Assembly (NCBI GenBank): GCA_007922195.1
Contig: ML681992.1
Location: 36,905,918 to 36,969,917, forward strand
Length of the DNA stretch: 64,000 nucleotides
Reading direction: 5' to 3'
From: Podocnemis expansa
Lineage: Eukaryota; Chordata; Testudines; Podocnemididae
How positions within the stretch are numbered: the stretch's first letter is position 1; each line of letters opens with the position of its first letter. Shown here piece by piece: positions 11,009 to 21,539 of this stretch. Under the pieces are notes generated by a model. It saw nothing but the letters and a program-made list of their open reading frames with translations. It was not told the DNA's origin and made no database searches. Made by a program: the position numbers and the translations under genes.

Positions 11009-11863
11009 TTACTCTATGTTCTGTTTCCTGGTGTTTAAGTCTTAACTACTGCTGCACCCTGCCCCTGTGCTGGCAGTTGCCCTGCAGCACCTGTTCCAGA
11101 GCTAGAGGAGTCAGGGCAACACAGGGAAGGTGTGGAGTGCTGCGTGGCACATCACTAGGCTACATCAGGCTCCCTGGCCTCCCTATTGCCCCACACAATA
11201 TTGGAGGGTGGTGTCATCACTCACTTCCTATATTAAAGGAGTGGCCAGAAGAGAGGGGCACCTCTGCTGTGTTGCACTGTTGGCCAGATACCCACAATGC
11301 ACCACTCCTAGGGCAACCTAGCAGCTACCAGTGTGGACGTGGGCAGTCTCCTGGCATTTTGAGTGTGGACGTGCTAAGCTGGCTTAATAAAGTCTACTTT
11401 AAGCAGACTATTAAGCCATCTTAACTGAGCCCTGCAGTGTAGGCATAGCCAATGAGTCTGAAGTTAGTCTGAACTAACCTTGGGCTAGGTTGGGATAACT
11501 GTGTTTTTTTTAGTTAGAATTAGTCACACATCCTGCTTTGAACTAACCTTTTAGTTCAAACTAGAACACAGTTCAAACTAATGGCTTAGTTCAGACTCTT
11601 AGTTCAAGCTAGTCATTATTTCAAGTCTTTAATGTGTTTAGTTTGGACTAAAGTTCGAACTAAACTGCCTAGTCTGGACTAAGCAAGGGGTCTTACTATT
11701 CCAGACTAACCTTTGGCTAGTCTGAACTAAAACATTTCTTAGTTTGGACTAGGCAAAGCCTACTGTGGCCATGGGCCAAATTAATCTAGACTAAGCTTGC
11801 TTATTTAGGACTAATTTAGCAGTGTAGACACAGTTTATAGATTGCAATGATTTCATTGACAAG

Positions 11864-12105
11864 TTCCCAAGGCATAGCTATGTTAGTCTACTTCAGCAAA
11901 ACAAAGGAGTCCTGTGGCACTTTTAAGGACAAACAAAATTATTTATCACATGAGCTTTCATGGGAGAAAATTCTACTTTGTTAGGTGCTTTGAAGATGGG
12001 GATCTTGCATCCCCATCTTCAAAGCATCTAACAAAGAGGATTTTCTCCCACAAAAGGTAATGCAATAAATAAATTTGTTAATGATTTTATTGCAACTTTG
12101 CCTTA
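11864..12105. mobile_element. Penelope-like element 3'-end palindrome
   Basis: The left arm (11864-12002) is the PLE 3' end antisense, starting with the tail GGCATAGCTATGTTAGTCTA and AAGGAGTCCTGTGGCAC. After a 9-base spacer the right arm (from 12012) repeats the inner part in sense orientation: CCCCATCTTCAAAGCATCTA, then TTTTCTCCCAC and AATAAATAAATTTGTTA. Both arms contain the same segment, so this is an inverted dimer and not a simple inversion. The arms diverge by several bases, implying age. Confidence 0.85.
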
Positions 12106-14870
12106 GTAAAAAAGTTTCAAAAGAGCTCAGTACATGGTGTGCCCTTCTGAACTGTTGGCACCAGCAGTGCAAAGGAATTGAAAAAGGTAATATTTCCTAG
12201 GAAGTTGAATTAGTTAATTTGGATAGACCTGGCAATTTTTTAAAATTAGGAATATTTTTTCCTCTGCATTCTTATTTGTGAAATCAACATTACTGGTATT
12301 AATAATCTATTTAAGGACTTGTTTTGAGAGAACATTTAAAATAAATTAACAAAACCACTGACCCCAGTCTTAAGCTTCATGTACTTTCCCTCAGACCTCA
12401 ATGCAGCAAAGTATGGAACCATGTTGTTAAGTCCATCCCTATTCAGCAAAACACACATTAAACTTTAAGTATGTGCTCATGTCTCATTTAATTCAATGGA
12501 TTTAAGCCTAAACCACTAGTCAATGTGTAGCAGCACCCCTCACCCCCGTTCCTCATCTGCCAAAGTCTATTTCATCTGTACCTAAAGAGCTTTGTTACCT
12601 AGCTCACACTTAAAATTCTGGAGGTCCTGCGGTCAACCACTGGTGTGTCAACTAAGACGGTAGACGTGACATAAATGTGTGATAAGTATTTTGTTGAAAG
12701 GGGAACTCAGATCTATGCAGACCCCCATTATAGAACAACAGGCAATATTTGTGGCTGTTTTTCTATTAAATAAATTGAGAACGACGTACAGTAGCTACCG
12801 TAGCGCCACCAAGGTTTGATATATCTAGATGGCATTATAAAATATGCAGCAAATTCATAATCTGTATATACATTTATTTTATGGGAAATGTTCCAGTCTC
12901 TTAAAATGATTGTCTTTGGTCTTAAATTAGTGTAAGATTAATGGAATACATCAGCCTCTTTCCTGGAAATATTTTTCTTTCAGGAGTCCTAGTTTAGCTT
13001 TATTAATACAATGTTATTTTTTCTATTTTGTATTGAAGCAACTGCCCATATATTTCCAGTGCCTCACAGTTTAATATTCACGTTTCCATTAATTGTCCTG
13101 TAACTATGATGTCTTCCTATTCTTTTGGGAACAGTCAATATTAACATCACTGTCTCAGCTGTTGCTTTATCAGCTCAAGAGGAGCAAGCCAAAGAAACAG
13201 GCTTGCTTCCTTATACAGGAATATTTTGCACTTGAAAGTAGTCTAAGGGAGTAATGTCCCTATCTGAAAAAGAACAGTAATGGGATGCAACCTTCCTGTG
13301 TAGCTGTGCATGGGCGGGAATAGTAGGTAAGGTCAATGATTTTGCAGCTATTCAGATACAACTCTCCTCTCTCACAGTGTGGAAGGACTGTATAAGTGGG
13401 GTAGTCCAGCCAGGGGGTGATCTGCAGAAGCCACCTGAAGGTTTTGAAGGTGAGAACTGCCTTAACGTTAGCATCTATCCAGCACTGGGTCCACCTAGTT
13501 AGACCCAGATCCTGTAGCCTCTTTTTGTTTAGTCTTCAGTGAAGGGGGATCAATGTCATAGAAGAAGCTTAAGCAAAGTCTTTGGCACAAGGTAGGAATT
13601 TCTCTTCACCCCTCCTCAGTAGAGTTCTACAACCTCACAAAAATAGAGTTAGTGCACAGTGTCACCTGAAGGATTCATCTACGTATAAAGCTTATGCAAG
13701 TGAAGTTTTCTGTGAAGCTGCACTTCCCCTGCTTACCATTGGATGGTGACAGAGACCTCCTTCCCAGCAGAGCTCCTGTCTGCCTCTTTCCTGTTCACTG
13801 ACAGAAGGATTTAATGTTACTGGAGAAATTCTCCTGTCTCTACTTTATAACTCTGATCTCTGATTAAAGAAGCAAAAGTTACTCTGCACTGAGGTGAATT
13901 CGGCAGACCCTCAGCATGCTAAGTAAAAATCTAGGATTCCTAAAATGATGTCATGGCAAAGAACCAAGTATGTGCATGTGGATCGGCAGAATGACAACAG
14001 TGAACATGTCCAAGATGGGAGAATACTGAGCATATGCAGTAAGGGGAGGGGGGACAGGTCAGCTAGCCAAGCAGCTGGGTGATCAGTATCTGCTCATACC
14101 AGTGACAACTTGTTTTAAAGGTTACAGCTGTTGATCAGAATTCTGAGGCAATGGCCAAGACTGTGCACCTGTGAGTGAGGTAATGGCTTCTAAGAATAGA
14201 AAGGTATAAAAAAGAGAGCTACAATGTAGCATAAAAAGCCAGCAACAGTTTTGGAGTCTGGGGGAAAGCCAATACACCAACAAGAGAAACCAGAAAAGCT
14301 GCTGCAGAGAGAGACAGAAGAAAACTGAAGTAAAGCAGAACAGAGCAGATTGACTGGGACCTGAACAACACCAACATTTTTTTTTAGAGACATCAATGGT
14401 CTTAAAGACAAAGCTGAATATTCTTTTGATTATGATTTATTATCAGCATGGGATAGTGTAGAATGGTATAGAAGGGGAGTGTGTGCGTGTGTGTGTTGAA
14501 AAAATGCATAAAATTATGTTATTAATAGCAACATATCTTTGCAAATTTTAAAGGATTTTAAGACACTGGCCACTTGAAACAAATTGGTTTGCTAGAATCA
14601 TTTAAACTGTGTCTCTTGTAATTTAAGTGCTCTCTAACTTGCAGTACTGGATTTCTATCTCAGGTATTTTGTGCCTTGTTTGTATGGTATGTAAGAGAGT
14701 GATGGAAAAGGTTGTTGGTCACTGATAAACATTACAGCAGCAGCAGTCAACCAGGATTTGCTAGCCAAATAGGTAAGCACATTGCTAAGGCTGCATCCTT
14801 CTGCAGGCCTGGAAAGTTCACACACACCAACATCTTTATGACATTTCTGATCAGTGCTAGGTGAGTTTAT
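12106..14870. other. Non-coding region, one old repeat
   Basis: No gene recognised. 12430-12510 (CTATTCAGCAAAACACACATTAAACTTTAAG) resembles the old hairpin repeat at 4630-4710. 14478-14496 has a short GTGTG tract. The longest open frames are under 80 codons and have no known motif. Confidence 0.5.
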
Positions 14871-14875
14871 AAATC

Positions 14876-14988
14876 TTAGATATTTATGTGGTCCCCATCA
14901 CTGTAGTATCTGAGCACCTCATAATCTTTAATGTATTCGTAGCAAAGTGCTATTATCCTAACTGTACCAACTGGGAACTGAAGGATTA
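14876..14988 (-). mobile_element. MIR-like (CORE-SINE) fragment
   Basis: TCTGAGCACCTCATAATCTT, then AAAGTGCTATTATCCTAACTG and AACTGGGAACTGAAGG resemble the antisense core and tail of MIR-type SINEs (counts-per-cell style GCACCTCACAATC...TATTATCCCCATTTTACAG...GGGAACTGAGG). It is short and diverged. Confidence 0.55.
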
Positions 14989-14990
14989 CA

Positions 14991-15240
14991 TAAAAAATAA
15001 AATTTGGTAAAAATAATAGTCCATTTAGTGTAGTATCCTGTCTTCTGATGACTGGTGAAAGATGCCTCAATGGGAATGGACAGAATAGCCAATCATCAGT
15101 AGATCCATCCTTTGTTGTGCACTCGAGCTTCTGGAAATCAGAGGGTAGGGACACCAAGAGCGTGGGGTTGCATCCTGACCATCCTGGTTAATAGCCATTG
15201 ATAGACCTATTCCCATTAACTTATCTGTAGGGCAAGAATG
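14991..15240 (-). mobile_element. CR1 3' region fragment, minus strand
   Basis: AGTCCATTTAGTGTAGTATC, CTGTCTTCTGATGACTGGTG, then GAGCTTCTGGAAATCAGAGG and CCTGGTTAATAGCCATTGAT follow, in order, the 3' region of a CR1 family abundant in turtles. The same family is seen at 8672. No coding remains. Confidence 0.7.
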
Positions 15241-15720
15241 GAAGATATTTGTAATGGACAGTGTAGTGATACTTGCAACCCTCTCCATAGGGCAACCTGC
15301 CCATGAAGTGTCCTGGGCTCCCTGCCAAGAGATAGCAGAAACCTGTTTATGTCTTTGACTAAACAGGTGTTCTGGGGCCTGTTTGTTGGTCCTTTCTGTT
15401 ATCTGGCTTTTGTGCATTCCTGTTTACAAAGGAGCCGGGCCCCGCTGGTCCAAGCATGTGAAGGGAGGGCAGATCCGCCCCCCAACCTTTCCCTGAAGTG
15501 CGCTGTATTTTACCAACAGACCCCTATAACTGCTTTGGACTTTGCTGCAGAACCAAGGACAAGGCTGCCTTGGTAACCTAGGATAAGGGTGCCTTGGAAA
15601 CCTCTTTGGGGTCATCTGCAGTCGTCTGCTGAAGGAACATAATCTCTCAACACTTATTATTTTACTTTGCTTGCTTAGGGTTATTCATCCTGGCATTCAA
15701 TAAAAACTATCCATCATTTC
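15241..15720. other. No feature recognised
   Basis: Moderately GC-rich stretch around 15420-15600 (GCCTTGGTAACC-type words twice). The open frames show no known motif. Confidence 0.45.
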
Positions 15721-16185
15721 AATGGTCTTTGACTGTGTCTGGTGAATTCACACGCAAACCTACACCTTGGGGTACAGTTTGGAGAAACACTATATAATTC
15801 TTTATTTTTTTTAAGCCATTTGTACTTATGACCTTCACAGCATACCCTAGCAATGTGTTCCAGAGGTTGACTGTACTGTGTGAAGAACTAACTACCTTTG
15901 TTTGTAACCTGCTGCCTATTAATTTAATTGTGTGACTTCTGATTCTTGTGTTATGTGAAGGAGGAAAACAAGAATTACTTATTTGCTTTTCCCACACCAT
16001 TCATGATTTTATATTATATCCCTGCTCAGCTCTCTCTGTTCCAAGCTAAACAGTCCCAATCTTTCTAATCTCTCCTTCTGTGGAAGCTGTTCCTTACCTT
16101 TAATATCTCTAAGTTTCCCAGTTTCAAAGGCAATTGAAAACTTAAAGTGGAAGACAGAGAAGTTTTGCATAGTTTCCACATAAAG
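15721..16185 (-). mobile_element. Old CR1/L3-like 3' fragment
   Basis: The complement of this stretch corresponds to the end of a CR1/L3-like ORF2 and its 3' UTR. On plus it reads CAATGTGTTCCAGAGGTTGA, then ATATCCCTGCTCAGCTCTCT, CCAAGCTAAACAGTCCCAAT and CTAATCTCTCCTTCTGTGGA. It has no intact frame. Confidence 0.65.
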
Positions 16186-16195
16186 ACAGCAATCT

Positions 16196-16815
16196 CAAAC
16201 ACAAGCAAGGAGTCCTGTGTCACTTAAGCTATGTCTACACCTAAAACCTTAGTTTGGACTTGGTTAGTCCAAACTAAGTAGTTCAAAAGTTAGTTTGTGA
16301 ACTAAGCAACTTTTTTTTTTTTTTTTAGTTTGAACTTATTTTAGTTTGAGCTAAAAAAGTGCAGTTAATTCAAACTAAAAGTTTGTTTGAACTATAAAAA
16401 TGTGCTTAGTTTGAACTAACATGTCTCCATTGGGCTAGTTCAAACTAAAAAAAAGCAAATTAGTTTGAGCCAAGCAGTTAGTTCAAACTAACTAATTCAA
16501 ACTAACTTTGGGCTAGTTCAGAATAAAATATTTTAGTTTGAACTAGGCAAAGCCTAGTGTAGACAGGGTTCAAATTAGTTTGAATTAAGGTTCCTTAATT
16601 CAAACTAATTTGCTAGTGTAGACACAGTCTTAAAAGTCTAACAAATTTATTTATTGCATGAGTTCTTGTGGGAGAAAATCCCACCTCCTCTGACACTATG
16701 AAGTGGGATTTTCTCTCATGAAATCTCATGTGATAAATATATTTCTTAGTCTTTAAGTGCCACAGGACTCCTTGCTGGTTTTGCAAAACTAAACTAACAT
16801 GGCTACCTCTTTGGA
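16196..16815. mobile_element. Penelope-like element 3'-end palindrome split by a MITE
   Basis: The left arm, antisense, starts GCAAGGAGTCCTGTGTCACTT at 16206, is broken by the MITE at 16227-16629, and resumes AAAGTCTAACAAATTTATTT to about 16700. The right arm (16700-16815) repeats the same region in sense: AGTGGGATTTTCTCTCATG, AATATATTTCTTAGTCTTTA, GCCACAGGACTCCTTGC, then the end tail ACTAACATGGCTACCTCTTT. This is an inverted dimer like that at 11864. Only the right side keeps the tail. Confidence 0.85.
16227..16629. mobile_element. A-family MITE inserted in a PLE arm
   Basis: The ends are AGCTATGTCTACACC and GCTAGTGTAGACACAGTC, flanked by TTA on both sides (16224-16226 and 16630-16632). The interior is AGTTTGAACTA/TAGTTCAAACT repeated in both orientations with a T-tract near 16310. 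No coding capacity. It is younger than the PLE palindrome it interrupts. Confidence 0.88.
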
Positions 16816-18015
16816 ACGTGGCAACATGACAGTAATCTCCGAGAAACCTTGTTTGTTCTATCCTTTAACATTTGTATGTTTTCAGGAGGACTATGCTGAG
16901 ATACAATCACTCTTTCCATTCCAGTGTATTCAGGAGTGACTGGTCTATCCTCTCCCTATTAGGAGTCATTGTATGTTGGGCAGCAACAAAAGAATGTTTC
17001 ATTTATCCTGTAAACTTGCATACTACAGTGCTCCTCAAACTGGATGCAATTTGCCTCTCAACATTTCAGCCCTTGGTTAAAATATTTAAGACTCAAGTAA
17101 GGCAATCAGTAATTTGACATACAAGAAATAAATGTAAGTGTTCTTTCTGAGGAGATATCTTACCCTGCAAGCATTCAGTTTTTAGGGACTCTCACTTCTA
17201 GATGAGCATTTTTAAAGACAGCAGAGTATGCACACACAGAATACACAAATATCTGACCTTGTGGGAAGGGTAGATAGAAAAAAATAAATATACAGAGAAA
17301 GATTTGCTGATGAACATGGTATGGAAGTCAAGGGGAGAGCGTAAATGCTCGATAGGCCTGCAGGAGCCAAGCACCATGTTGTCCTTACACAGCACCAATT
17401 GCAAGGCTTATGCAAGACCAGTTCTGGCCTTAGTTTCTCAAAAGTTACTGGGATGGGACCATAAACCCATTTCTCTTTTAAACCTTCCTTAATAGTAACA
17501 CAGCAGCCACATGTCATCTGTGCAGCCCAGAGCTTCGCAGTGCCTTGTGAATAAAACCCACATGGAATTTCCATTGTAGCAATATGGCTTTTCATAATCT
17601 TTAAGGCAGGGTAGTACTTTCATATGCACAACTGGAAACAAAATGCATATAAAGAATCTGTTTTCAAGTGCCTATATATTTAGTTAAAATATGTCCCTTT
17701 TAGCTTTAACTTGAGCAATCAGCACTTACACAGCTGATATCTCAAGGTGCCACTGACTTTGGCACACTAAGCAGAGCTACCATAATAGGAGGTTATGCAG
17801 ACTAAGTAAAGGATATATCACTTTTATTTAAAATACTCACTGGCAGTACAACTCCCTGCCACCACTTCTGCTTTGTTGGCATGAAAACAGGTTTTCAGCA
17901 TGGAATATTGCCTGGGTACAGACATTTCTGTAGAAGTATGATTGAAATATATTGCTTCTCCAGAATGCTGACAATTGTCTTCTATAGAGCTGATTCTCCC
18001 CACCGCCACTACTAA
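16816..18015. other. No feature recognised
   Basis: AT-rich non-coding sequence. The overlapping frames at 17200-17600 on the minus strand have no recognisable motif and no splice context. Confidence 0.5.
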
Positions 18016-18019
18016 AATG

Positions 18020-18960
18020 TCAAGATGTCTACAAAAGATCAGCCTTAGATGAAGAAGAGTTGGCTCAAACTATACCCAGACTGAAGTGACACTAGTCCAA
18101 AGCAGAAATGTTTTGAAGAACTAGCAAAGATGCTCTCTCTATCTTCCATTGAAGGCATTCAGCTCCTATTCATCAAAGTAGTGTGAAGCCTCAGGATCCC
18201 ATTTGACTCCTTGCTAAGCTAGGATGACCAGGTAGCATCAGTACTTAAAAATGTCTTCTACTTCCAAATCTCTAGTGAATGTCATCCATTTCCTCAGAGC
18301 AGGACCCCAGAATGGTGGGGCAGGGAAAGGGTATACTTTTCTATGGCCTGAAGGCCCTGCAGAGTCAGTCTCAGGCTGCAACCTTCATTACTGGGGCAGG
18401 GTGAATGTGTTGCAAATTTGTACTGGACCCAAAAAGATTATGCTTGGGCCCTGTCTCAGACAGAGAAATGGTCATAGATATCCACACCTTTGTCATCTCC
18501 AGGCTGAATTACTGTAATTGATTATATCTGGAGCTGGATGGGAAGATGATACATGCACTCTAGCTGATACAGAAACCAGCTGCCTGCCTTCTGCATGATT
18601 TAGGTTGCAGTGAATACATCAGGCGCATGCTCAAGTACCTCCACTATCTCCAAGTCTGCTTCCAATATCTGTTTAAAATTTTGGTCCTAATCATCACAAC
18701 ATGTAATGGATCACAGTGCAGATATATTAAAGACCGCATTTTAATCAATGATCCACTGAGACAATGGTGTCCATCTGGGAATTTGCACACAATGGACCCC
18801 GTTCTACCCACTACACCCTTACTAATCAAACTAAAATCTCAAATACTATGCCAAATAGAATTTTTACCTCAGAAAGGGAGAGGAGTCAGAGACTCCACAA
18901 ACTCTCCAAGGAACTTCACTCTTGCTATTGATTTTACCTAGAAATGGCTCTGATAATACA
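18020..18960 (+). pseudogene. LINE-2-like reverse transcriptase relic
   Basis: The plus strand, with stops, reads blocks typical of the C-terminal part of an L2-clade ORF2: near 18200 IPFDSLLS followed by a DDQVASVLK-type block, near 18490 VISRLNYCN, near 18560 LIQKPAACLL, then 18627-18700 LKYLHYLQVCFQYLFKILVL, the classic L2 LHWLPV..R..FKI.LL region. It is highly diverged and truncated, an ancient amniote relic. Its orientation is opposite to most CR1 copies here. Confidence 0.75.
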
Positions 18961-19515
18961 GTATAGCTGTAGAAGCTGGTAAGCCAGATGGACACAGAGA
19001 TATAGCTAAAAACTCAATAGAGAAAAACACTGATGTTTTAATGGTACTGTAGCTCCTATTAACACCACCACACAACAAGATGACAGTCTAATTTTAGATT
19101 AGCCCATCTCCAATCTCCAAATAAAAAGACAGCATAGAAAAATAAGTATAGAATATAACTATATAAAATTATATAAAATACAGTTCTTCATTCATTTGTT
19201 TTCAAAATTTATCACAGCATCCCCTGCCACTGCTATTGAGGACTGACTAGGCATTTCTGGGTAATTCCCAATAAAGAAAGGAGAATGATAATCCACAGTC
19301 TTATCACCTATTCTCTATTGTCCTGGATCACTCCATGAAAAATAAAAGCAACAATATAGCTGGGGTCAAAAGAGGACAAGAAGTACATTACCCACAATGC
19401 CCTTGCAAAGAAGTTGGCCAGAATCCCCATGGGGAGTACTGCCATTTCTCCATGCTAGAGACATAGCAGATCTCCTAACATGAGAGGTCTGGAAAGAGGT
19501 AGGGTGAGGGCTAGA
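18961..19515. other. No feature recognised
   Basis: AT-rich, no open frame or terminal repeat of note. Confidence 0.45.
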
Positions 19516-19528
19516 CTATGACTACCCT

Positions 19529-19890
19529 CCATCAGTTAAACTCATCAGCATTGCTATCCCATCTGTGGTCAGGAATTATTATGTCATTCACACTATTAGG
19601 AACCTTTATGATGAAGCAGAGACAAAAGGGCCTGTCAATAAACTCACATAGGCCAGATTCCATTACAAAAGCTGATTTATCCTGGGCATCAGTCCCTAAG
19701 AGAATGTGCCAATATCCACAAGTGAAATACAGAGAGCTCGTGGATTTTGCACTTCCCAATAGATCCAGTAAATCCTTTATGTAAGGTGTGAAGTAAAGGT
19801 CTGGTTGGGTAATAGAGCATAACCTTCTAAAATCCACACAAAAACCTCATAGTTTTATCCTTTTTTTGTACCATCACAACAGGAGATGCC
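19529..19890 (-). pseudogene. Ty3/gypsy LTR-retrotransposon RT fragment
   Basis: The minus strand reads a piece of a Ty3/gypsy-type reverse transcriptase. VQKKDKT and CGF-type residues come first, then MDFRRLCSITQPDLYFTPYI (the first RT block with its conserved DFR.LN..T), DLLDLLGSAK, CGYWHILLGTDAQDKSAF (the D.....Y.QI block with the catalytic Asp region degenerate) and ESGLCEF. The YMDD block and everything else are absent; no LTR or primer site is visible. It is an isolated dead relic. Confidence 0.82.
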
Positions 19891-20439
19891 CGGGGGGGGG
19901 GGATTAATTTAGTAATCTCCCCCATACCCAGCATGCTTCCCCTGCTCTTGATTCTGTTTTTGCATTACCCCCCCCCCACAGAATCCTAGGACAGGGTGCT
20001 GTAGTTTCAATGGAAGTGACTATTTAGTTAGTTAAAGCTGGACAATTAAAAAATACTTGCCTGTGTTTCAAAAGGACCAACAATGCTCTTTAGAAGCATC
20101 TCTTGCTTAGAATCATCACAGGACTTCTTGTTTGTTTTACTCTCCCTTGGCACTCAGGATTCTGTACTCCTATCAGTATTAGGCACCTGGTCTTGCAGTA
20201 TCATATCACCCATTAAGTAGGATGTTGCAAGCATCTATGCTGAGGAGAGTGGTGGTTTAAAATGAATTGAAGGCATTCCTGAAGTGGGCACTTTCTCTAT
20301 GAGAATCCAGTGGCATTAGCATAACCATTGCTATGATTTGATTCACAGTGTTCTGGGACCATTAACTCATCTGGTTCACTCTACTGAAGATCACAGGAAA
20401 TAAAATTCTATGCAGTTATCACTGCATTAATCCCAATAA
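19891..20439. other. Non-coding, with opposed G and C homopolymers
   Basis: A G-run at about 19892-19901 is followed 70 bases later by a C-run at about 19969-19977. Otherwise no feature was recognised. Confidence 0.5.
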
Positions 20440-20996
20440 CCTGTGTTTATTAAAGCATATATTCTAGAAAGACATCCAGTCTTGATATGAAGATTTCAGA
20501 AAAATGGAGAATCCACCAGATCCCTTGGTAATTTGTTCTAGTGGTTAATCAAACTTAAAATTAAAAAAAAAAAAAAGTAGTTCCTGATTTTCTAACAAAT
20601 TTGTCTGGTTTTACCTTCCAACTATTAGTTCTTGTCCTGCTTTCCTTGGCTAAACTGAAAAGCCTTGTAGTACTTGCTATTTGCTTCCCATGAATGTACT
20701 TATATAATGTAATGATGTCGCCTGTCAATCTTTTTGATAAGCTACATAGATTGTAAATTTCAGCTTGCTCACTGTGAGGTATGCTTTACAGACCTTAAAT
20801 GATTTTTTGTGGCTCTTTCTGCCACCTCTCCCATTTTTCAACATTGTTTTTAAAAAATGGACACCAGGATTGAACCCAGCGTTCCAGTACTGACCTCACT
20901 AATGCCATATTCGGAGGAGAAATCTCTCTCATACTACTCATTACTCCCCATTAAAATGTCCAAGTATCCTATTACCCTGTTTTGCCACATCAGAAT
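20440..20996 (-). mobile_element. Old CR1 3' fragment, minus strand
   Basis: On plus: CATCCAGTCTTGATATGAAG, GGAGAATCCACCAGATCCCTTGGTA (split here for length), CTTGTCCTGCTTTCCTTGGC, ATGAATGTACTTATATAATG and GGACACCAGGATTGAACCCA follow the antisense order of an old CR1/L3-like 3' region (conduct as in 41528). An A-run sits at 20560. No open frame. Confidence 0.65.
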
Positions 20997-21219
20997 AGCT
21001 ATGTCTGCACTACAGTTTTAAGCTGACTTAAACAAAGTCCTGGCCACACTGACAAGTTAGTAAGTTGACTTAAGCATTTGCTTAAGTCGACTTAATAACT
21101 CTCAACTGAAAAGTCGATTCAGCAGTTAAGTAGACCTTATTAAGTCAATTTAAGCCAATGCAAACCAGGAGTTGGTTTAAGTTGACTTACTTGGCCTCCT
21201 CGCCATCTGAAACATGGGG
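20997..21219. mobile_element. C-family Harbinger-type element, left part only
   Basis: It starts AGCTATGTCTGCACTACAG after AAT and continues with TTAAGTCGACTTAATAAC and GTTGACTTACTTGGCCTCC, matching in order the left 230 bases of the element at 10028. It stops where a PLE begins. No right end is seen beyond that PLE. Confidence 0.7.
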
Positions 21220-21537
21220 ATCAGTGTAAATCTGATTTGTAAAGATTCAAACTCTAAGAAACAGCACACAGAGGGAGGGAGAAGTCAAATTACCTGTTAT
21301 AATGTGAAAAGAATCCATAGTCATGATTCAGCCCTGCTTTCACACAATCTAATTTGCATATTAGTTCAATTTCGACTATTTCTCCTTGAAGTCTTGATGT
21401 CCAAAGGATCTGACAAAGTGGGATATTCTCCCACGAAAGCTCATGCAATAAATAAATCTGTTAGTTTTTAAGTGCCACAAGACTCCTTGTTTTTTTTTTT
21501 TTTTTGCTTTACTAGCCTAACACAGTCTCTAGAATGT
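21220..21537 (+). mobile_element. Penelope-like element with inverted upstream segment
   Basis: 21220-21400 carries the internal 3' UTR and coding C-terminus in antisense (GAAGTCAAATTACCTG, then CAGCCCTGCTTTCACACAAT). From about 21408 the 3' terminus follows in sense: ATCTGACAAAGTGGGATATT, CTCCCACGAAAGCTCATGC, AATAAATAAATCTGTTAG, GCCACAAGACTCCTTG, a T-run and the tail ACTAGCCTAACACAG. The two parts are adjacent pieces of one element facing opposite ways. Confidence 0.83.
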
Positions 21538-21539
21538 GG

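Larger units (their letters stand above)
10028..11450. mobile_element. C-family Harbinger-type element (AAGTCGACTTAA type)
   Basis: The left end is GGGTATGTCTACATTG and the right end CAGTGTAGGCATAGCC, flanked by AAT on each side (10025-10027 and 11451-11453). Both subterminal regions are rich in TTAAGTCGACTT and AAGTTGACTTA words. The right interior (about 11230-11390) matches, in reverse orientation, 45830-46490 of the large composite Harbinger element, so this is an internally deleted relative. It contains a pyrimidine-rich minisatellite and a rearranged PLE. No transposase remains. Confidence 0.85.
9978..11835. mobile_element. A-family MITE interrupted by a C-type Harbinger element
   Basis: The outer element has a worn left end (GGCTGTCAACATCT), a right end AGTGTAGACACAGTT, and TAT flanking both sides (9975-9977 and 11836-11838). 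Its body is the AGTTCAAACTA/TAGTCTGAACTA type seen at 16227 and 27486. It is split at 10028-11450 by another element, which places it as the oldest of three nested insertions. No coding capacity. Confidence 0.75.

Noticed and set aside
17212..17595. 127-codon minus frame
   Set aside because: No recognisable domain, cysteine-rich by chance, overlapped by equally long frames on other strands.
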